The translations under genes and the position numbers were made by a program. Positions 6,937 through 9,863 of a stretch of 9,863 nucleotides of DNA are shown in pieces. The notes below the pieces were generated by a model, which was not told the origin of the DNA, did no database searches, and was given only the letters and a program-made list of their open reading frames with translations. The DNA is from Prevotellaceae bacterium (GTDB lineage Bacteria > Bacteroidota > Bacteroidia > Bacteroidales > Paludibacteraceae). The DNA lies in contig JAISXQ010000053.1 in the NCBI GenBank assembly GCA_031270425.1, forward strand, positions 1 to 9,863. The letters are read 5' to 3'. Every line of letters starts with the position of its first letter. Position 1 is the first letter of the stretch.

Positions 6937-6975
6937 AATCTGTGTAAATCCGTCTAATCCGTGTTATCCGTGTGC
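6937..6975. repeat. Degenerate tandem 9-bp repeat, about AATCCGTGT
   Basis: Four consecutive units read AATCTGTGT, AAATCCGTCT, AATCCGTGT and TATCCGTGT, ending 17 bp before the atpG stop codon. It differs in unit and period from the ATTTACG family in the same window. Short AATCCGTG-type repeats between genes are, to my recollection, common in this phylum; no role is assigned. Confidence 0.7.
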
Positions 6976-6991
6976 TAAAAAACAATTATTG

Positions 6992-7864
6992 TCAATTCAT
7001 CCCGAACGAAGCGCCTATAATATCGAGCAATTCGTTGGTAATAGCTTGCTGACGCGATTTGTTGTATTGCAGCGAAAGTTCCTGCAACAAATCGTTGGCA
7101 TTTTCGGTAGCCATTTGCATGGCAATGGTGCGGGCGGCATGTTCCGACGCACTCGAATCCAGAAGCGACGCATACATTTTCAATCGAAGCGCCTTGGGGA
7201 TTAATTCTTCTATAATCGTTTCCCTGTCGGGCTCTACGATATAATTGACGGAATGAGCGTTGTTTTTTCCCGATTGCTGCAAGTCGACCGGCAAAAACAC
7301 CTCGTTTTTTAACACTTGCGAACTCCGGCTGTGGAAATGATGATAAATCAGTTCCACGTTGTCCACTTCTTTTTTCAGGAAAAGCCGGAGCAATTCTCCG
7401 GCAAGCCGGGCGGCTCCCTCGTAGTCCGGTTTGTCGATAAGCGTTTCCAAATCGCACTGAGGCGTAAAACCCATTTTGGAACAGGCTTTTTGTATTTTCT
7501 TCCCGACAGGATAAATCAAGATGTTATTGTTTCCCAAATAATGGTAATATTCCGCCCGTTGTTCCAATTTGCGGATTACGTTGGCATTGAAACTTCCGCA
7601 CAAACTCGAATTGGACGATACGGCAACAATAGCAACGCGCTTTACTTCCCTCGTTTCAGCCAGAGGCGAAACAACGACGCTATCCTCGGCGTTCAAAAAA
7701 TTTTGCAACAACGCATTGATTTTGTTCTCGTAAGGTAAAAAGTTTTCTACAATCCTCTGAGCCTTGCGCAACTTTGCCGACGAAACCATTTTCATTGCCG
7801 AAGTAATCTTTTGGGTCGATTTTACGGAATGAATGCGTCCTTTTATTTCTTTGAGTGATGACAT
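6992..7864 (-). CDS. atpG: F1F0 ATP synthase subunit gamma
   Basis: The gamma subunit is the rotating central shaft of F1: it turns inside the alpha3-beta3 head and couples proton flow through F0 to ATP synthesis. The 290-residue product is full length. Its N-terminal helix begins MSSLKEIKGRI with ITSAMKMVSSAKLRKAQ at about 20-36, the central domain carries SLCGSFN at 87-93, and the C-terminal shaft helix includes SASEHAARTIAM (238-249) and NKSRQQAITNELLDII (268-283). The N- and C-terminal ends form the coiled-coil axle. The gene follows atpA by 74 bp on the same strand, the usual order. That gap consists almost entirely of ATTTACG-type repeat, and no Shine-Dalgarno sequence is visible before the ATG. 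Confidence 0.98.
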   Translation of the reverse strand: MSSLKEIKGRIHSVKSTQKITSAMKMVSSAKLRKAQRIVENFLPYENKINALLQNFLNAEDSVVVSPLAETREVKRVAIVAVSSNSSLCGSFNANVIRKLEQRAEYYHYLGNNNILIYPVGKKIQKACSKMGFTPQCDLETLIDKPDYEGAARLAGELLRLFLKKEVDNVELIYHHFHSRSSQVLKNEVFLPVDLQQSGKNNAHSVNYIVEPDRETIIEELIPKALRLKMYASLLDSSASEHAARTIAMQMATENANDLLQELSLQYNKSRQQAITNELLDIIGASFGMN

Positions 7865-7866
7865 AT

Positions 7867-7928
7867 AAGTTAAATTGTAAATCGCAAATCGTAAAATTGT
7901 AAATCGTAAATCGCTAAATCGTAAATTC
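7867..7928. repeat. ATTTACG-family repeat filling the atpA-atpG gap
   Basis: On the minus strand this reads as units ATTTACG, ATTTAGCG, ATTTACG, ATTTACAA, TTTTACG, ATTTGCG and ATTTACAA, ending just before the atpG start codon. It is a more degenerate copy of the array at 9544-9598 and is oriented opposite to it. It covers about 60 of the 74 intergenic bases, so any ribosome loading or processing signal for atpG must lie within it. Confidence 0.85.
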
Positions 7929-7938
7929 TTCTAACGTC

Positions 7939-9534
7939 TCACTTTCCCAAAGTGGCTAATCCTTTTGCCAGTTCTTTCGCTACTTTTTCAAGAACAGCCG
8001 TTACTTCGTCGTTTATCACACCTTGCTTCAACACGTCAAGCGTTTCTTTCTTATACGATAATTCCAAAATCGACAGAAATTCTTTTTCAAAATCCCGCAC
8101 TTTATCCAGCGGCACTTTCGACAATAAACCCTGCGTACCGCAATAAAGCACAGCTATTTGCTTTTCCACCGGCATGGGTTTATGCAAAGGCTGAACCAGC
8201 AGGCGCGTATTTTTTTGTCCCTTATCAATCGTCATCGCCGTAACGGAATCCATATCGCTGCCGAATTTTGTAAACGCTTCCAACTCACGGAATTGCGCCT
8301 GATCGATTTTCAGCGTTCCCGCTACTTTTTTCATCGCTTTAACCTGTGCATTTCCACCCACGCGCGACACGGAAATACCCACGTCGATAGCCGGACGGTT
8401 TCCTTGGTTAAACAAGTCGGTGTTCAGGAAAATCTGCCCGTCGGTAATTGAAATCACGTTCGTCGGAATATAAGCCGATACGTCGCCGGCTTGCGTTTCG
8501 ATAATCGGCAACGCCGTCAGCGAACCGCCGCCCTTTACTTTTCCTTCCAGCGAAGGCGGAAGGTCGTTCATTTTTTCGGCAACTTCCTGACGGTTGATTA
8601 TTTTAGCTGCGCGTTCCAGCAAGCGGGAATGGAGGTAGAAAATATCGCCCGGATACGCCTCGCGTCCCGATGGGCGGCGCAAAATCAACGACACTTCGCG
8701 GTATGCCACCGCCTGTTTGGATAAATCGTCGTACACCACCAAAGCATGACGACCGGTATCGCGGAAATATTCGCCGATAGCCGCCCCTGCAAAAGGCGCG
8801 AAATACTGCAACGCCGCAGGGTCGGAAGCGTTGGACGCGACTACAATCGTGTAGTCCATGGCTCCCGATTCGCGCAAGGTATTAACGATAGACGCTACGG
8901 TAGAGCCTTTTTGTCCCACCGCCACATAAATACAGTATACCGGTTCGCCGGCTTCATAACTGGAACGCTGATTGATAATCGTATCGATAGCGATGCTTGT
9001 TTTTCCGGTCTGGCGGTCGCCGATGATCAACTCTCGCTGTCCGCGCCCGATGGGAATCATCGCGTCAATTGCTTTCAAGCCGGTTTGCAGGGGTTGATTT
9101 ACCGGTTGGCGGAAAATAACTCCCGGCGCTTTACGCTCCAAAGGCATTTCGAGCATTTCGCCGTCGATTTTTCCACCGCCGTCCAAAGGCTCGCCCAACG
9201 GATTGATAACACGTCCCAACATCGCCTCGCCAACGAAGATGGAAGCCACGCGCTTGGTGCGTTTTACGGTATATCCTTCCCTGACGTTGCTTGTTGTTCC
9301 CAACAAAACGGCGCCGACATTATCTTCTTCAAGGTTCATCACAATAGCACGGTCGCCGTTTTCAAACTCTAAAAGTTCGTTGGCTTCGGCATTCCGTAGT
9401 CCGTAAATACGCACTACGCCGTCGCTTACCTGCAACACGCTGCCTACTTCATCAAACTGAACGCTCGTATCAATACCTTTCAACTGTTCCAAAAGAATTT
9501 CCGATACTTCGCTCACTTTTATTTTTTCCGACAT
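7939..9534 (-). CDS. atpA: F1F0 ATP synthase subunit alpha
   Basis: The alpha subunit forms the F1 hexamer with beta; it binds nucleotide at non-catalytic sites and gives an arginine finger to the catalytic sites. The 531-residue product is full length for this phylum. It has an N-terminal beta-barrel (about 25-95), a Walker A motif GDRQTGKTS at 172-180, a Walker B strand ALVVYDD at 264-270, the SVSRVGG segment at 388-394 with the presumed finger R391, and a helical C-terminal domain to the end. The ATG at 9532-9534 gives the usual N-terminus. The order atpA-atpG is normal, but the gene immediately upstream is a probable outer-membrane protein, not the expected atpH. Both flanks of the gene are ATTTACG-family repeats. 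No separate conventional promoter is clear, apart from TAAATTTG matches inside the upstream array. Confidence 0.99.
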   Translation of the reverse strand: MSEKIKVSEVSEILLEQLKGIDTSVQFDEVGSVLQVSDGVVRIYGLRNAEANELLEFENGDRAIVMNLEEDNVGAVLLGTTSNVREGYTVKRTKRVASIFVGEAMLGRVINPLGEPLDGGGKIDGEMLEMPLERKAPGVIFRQPVNQPLQTGLKAIDAMIPIGRGQRELIIGDRQTGKTSIAIDTIINQRSSYEAGEPVYCIYVAVGQKGSTVASIVNTLRESGAMDYTIVVASNASDPAALQYFAPFAGAAIGEYFRDTGRHALVVYDDLSKQAVAYREVSLILRRPSGREAYPGDIFYLHSRLLERAAKIINRQEVAEKMNDLPPSLEGKVKGGGSLTALPIIETQAGDVSAYIPTNVISITDGQIFLNTDLFNQGNRPAIDVGISVSRVGGNAQVKAMKKVAGTLKIDQAQFRELEAFTKFGSDMDSVTAMTIDKGQKNTRLLVQPLHKPMPVEKQIAVLYCGTQGLLSKVPLDKVRDFEKEFLSILELSYKKETLDVLKQGVINDEVTAVLEKVAKELAKGLATLGK

Positions 9535-9543
9535 ATATTTTTT

Positions 9544-9598
9544 ATTTACGATTTACGATTTACAAATTTACGATTTACAAATTTACGATTTACGATTA
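9544..9598. repeat. Regular ATTTACG/ATTTACAA array upstream of atpA
   Basis: Seven head-to-tail units alternate in length as 7, 7, 8, 7, 8, 7, 7 bp: ATTTACG twice, ATTTACAA, ATTTACG, ATTTACAA, then ATTTACG twice. The order is symmetric about the central unit. The last bases (ATTA, 9595-9598) include the TAA stop codon of the upstream gene, and the array ends about 10 bp before the atpA ATG. It is the best-preserved of the three copies in the window. On the minus strand the ATTTACAA-ATTT junctions create TAAATTTG at 9563-9570 and 9578-9585. Confidence 0.92.
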
Positions 9599-9863
9599 TT
9601 TCCGCTTTAATGGACGCGCAATAAAACTGATTCCTAACGTAACCGAGAAAATATTTCCGTCAAGTTTCGTCGGCATACCGTATTCAAAACGTAAACGGAC
9701 AGGTGCATAACCGCCTGCATTCGACATTGCTTTAATCTTAAAATCGGCATTCAGACCAACAACAGGCGTAAAACTTCCTACCGTTACCTCTTCCAATTCG
9801 GGATAATCCCGAATATCGCGCGAAGAAGGGTCTAAGGACATATAACCTATTCCGGCAAAAGGC
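9596..9863 (-). CDS. C-terminal part of a probable outer-membrane beta-barrel protein
   Basis: The open frame runs off the right edge. The ATG at 9839-9841 is probably internal, because the frame continues upstream as PFAGIGY, typical of a beta-strand. The 89 visible residues alternate hydrophobic and polar positions in strand-like blocks: TPVVGLNADFKIKAMS, then PVRLRFEYGMP, then IFSVTLGISFIARP. The end is the basic tail LKRK. This pattern suits the last strands of an outer-membrane barrel, perhaps of the PorT-like or OmpA-barrel kind, but I do not recognise the family. The stop codon lies within the repeat array, 61 bp before atpA on the same strand, so co-transcription with atpA is possible. 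Confidence 0.65.
   Translation of the reverse strand, partial: PFAGIGYMSLDPSSRDIRDYPELEEVTVGSFTPVVGLNADFKIKAMSNAGGYAPVRLRFEYGMPTKLDGNIFSVTLGISFIARPLKRK

Noticed and set aside
6975..7457. A 160-codon minus-strand frame overlapping atpG in another frame
   Set aside because: Arg/Ser/Gly-rich product with no motifs; the atpG frame explains the conservation.
8746..9372. A 208-codon plus-strand open frame opposite atpA
   Set aside because: It is antisense to the strongly conserved Walker A region of atpA and has no recognisable domain, promoter or partner; a frame of this length is expected from codon structure of the real gene.
7939..9534. A lineage-specific insertion in AtpA near residues 322-338 ([15 protein letters not shown])
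   Set aside because: This form is, to my knowledge, usual in Bacteroidota alpha subunits and does not indicate novelty.
1..9863. CRISPR array or spacer-repeat system in the short repeats
   Set aside because: Units are only 7-10 bp, contiguous and without unique spacers, and no cas gene is present.

Overview
The window looks like a chromosomal stretch from a member of the Bacteroidota, most likely the Bacteroidales. The evidence is the close fit of the F1 ATPase subunits and TilS to that phylum, a seven-helix membrane AraC-type regulator of a kind common there, two exact matches to the Bacteroidota -7 promoter box (TAnnTTTG), little Shine-Dalgarno sequence, and AT-rich short-period intergenic repeats. 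The genus cannot be told from this sequence alone.

Layout. Positions 1-57 hold the edge of an ATTTACG/ATTTACAA repeat. A promoter at 88-95 drives tilS (152-1480, +), the tRNA-Ile2 lysidine synthetase. An uncharacterised ATP-grasp-like protein follows on the same strand (1627-2853). It converges, with only 6 bp between stop codons, on a minus-strand block. Read in its own direction, that block starts beyond the right edge with the C-terminal end of a probable outer-membrane beta-barrel protein (9596-9863). It continues with atpA (7939-9534), atpG (6992-7864), a 7-TM AraC-family regulator (5654-6763), a membrane-anchored LTA-synthase/OpgB-like phosphoglycerol transferase (3698-5488) and a GDPD-like lipoprotein (2860-3675). 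No intergenic stretch exceeds 300 bp. No tRNA, rRNA, CRISPR array, transposase or integrase was seen.

How the genes work together. AtpA and AtpG belong to the catalytic F1 head and stalk of ATP synthase. The atpH gene usually found before atpA in this phylum is not there: an unrelated envelope-protein gene occupies the place. The regulator, transferase and phosphodiesterase form a plausible envelope-modification locus. The transferase should move a glycerophosphate-type headgroup onto a periplasmic acceptor, and the lipoprotein could cleave glycerophosphodiesters. The last two genes share a promoter at 5537-5544, which has a perfect 8-bp inverted repeat just upstream at the place expected for an activator site. 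The target glycan or lipid is unknown.

The most unusual non-coding signal is the repeat family with units ATTTACG and ATTTACAA. It occurs three times in under 10 kb, flanks atpA on both sides in opposite orientations, and supplies nearly the whole gap on each side of that gene. A second, unrelated tandem repeat (about AATCCGTGT) lies just downstream of atpG.
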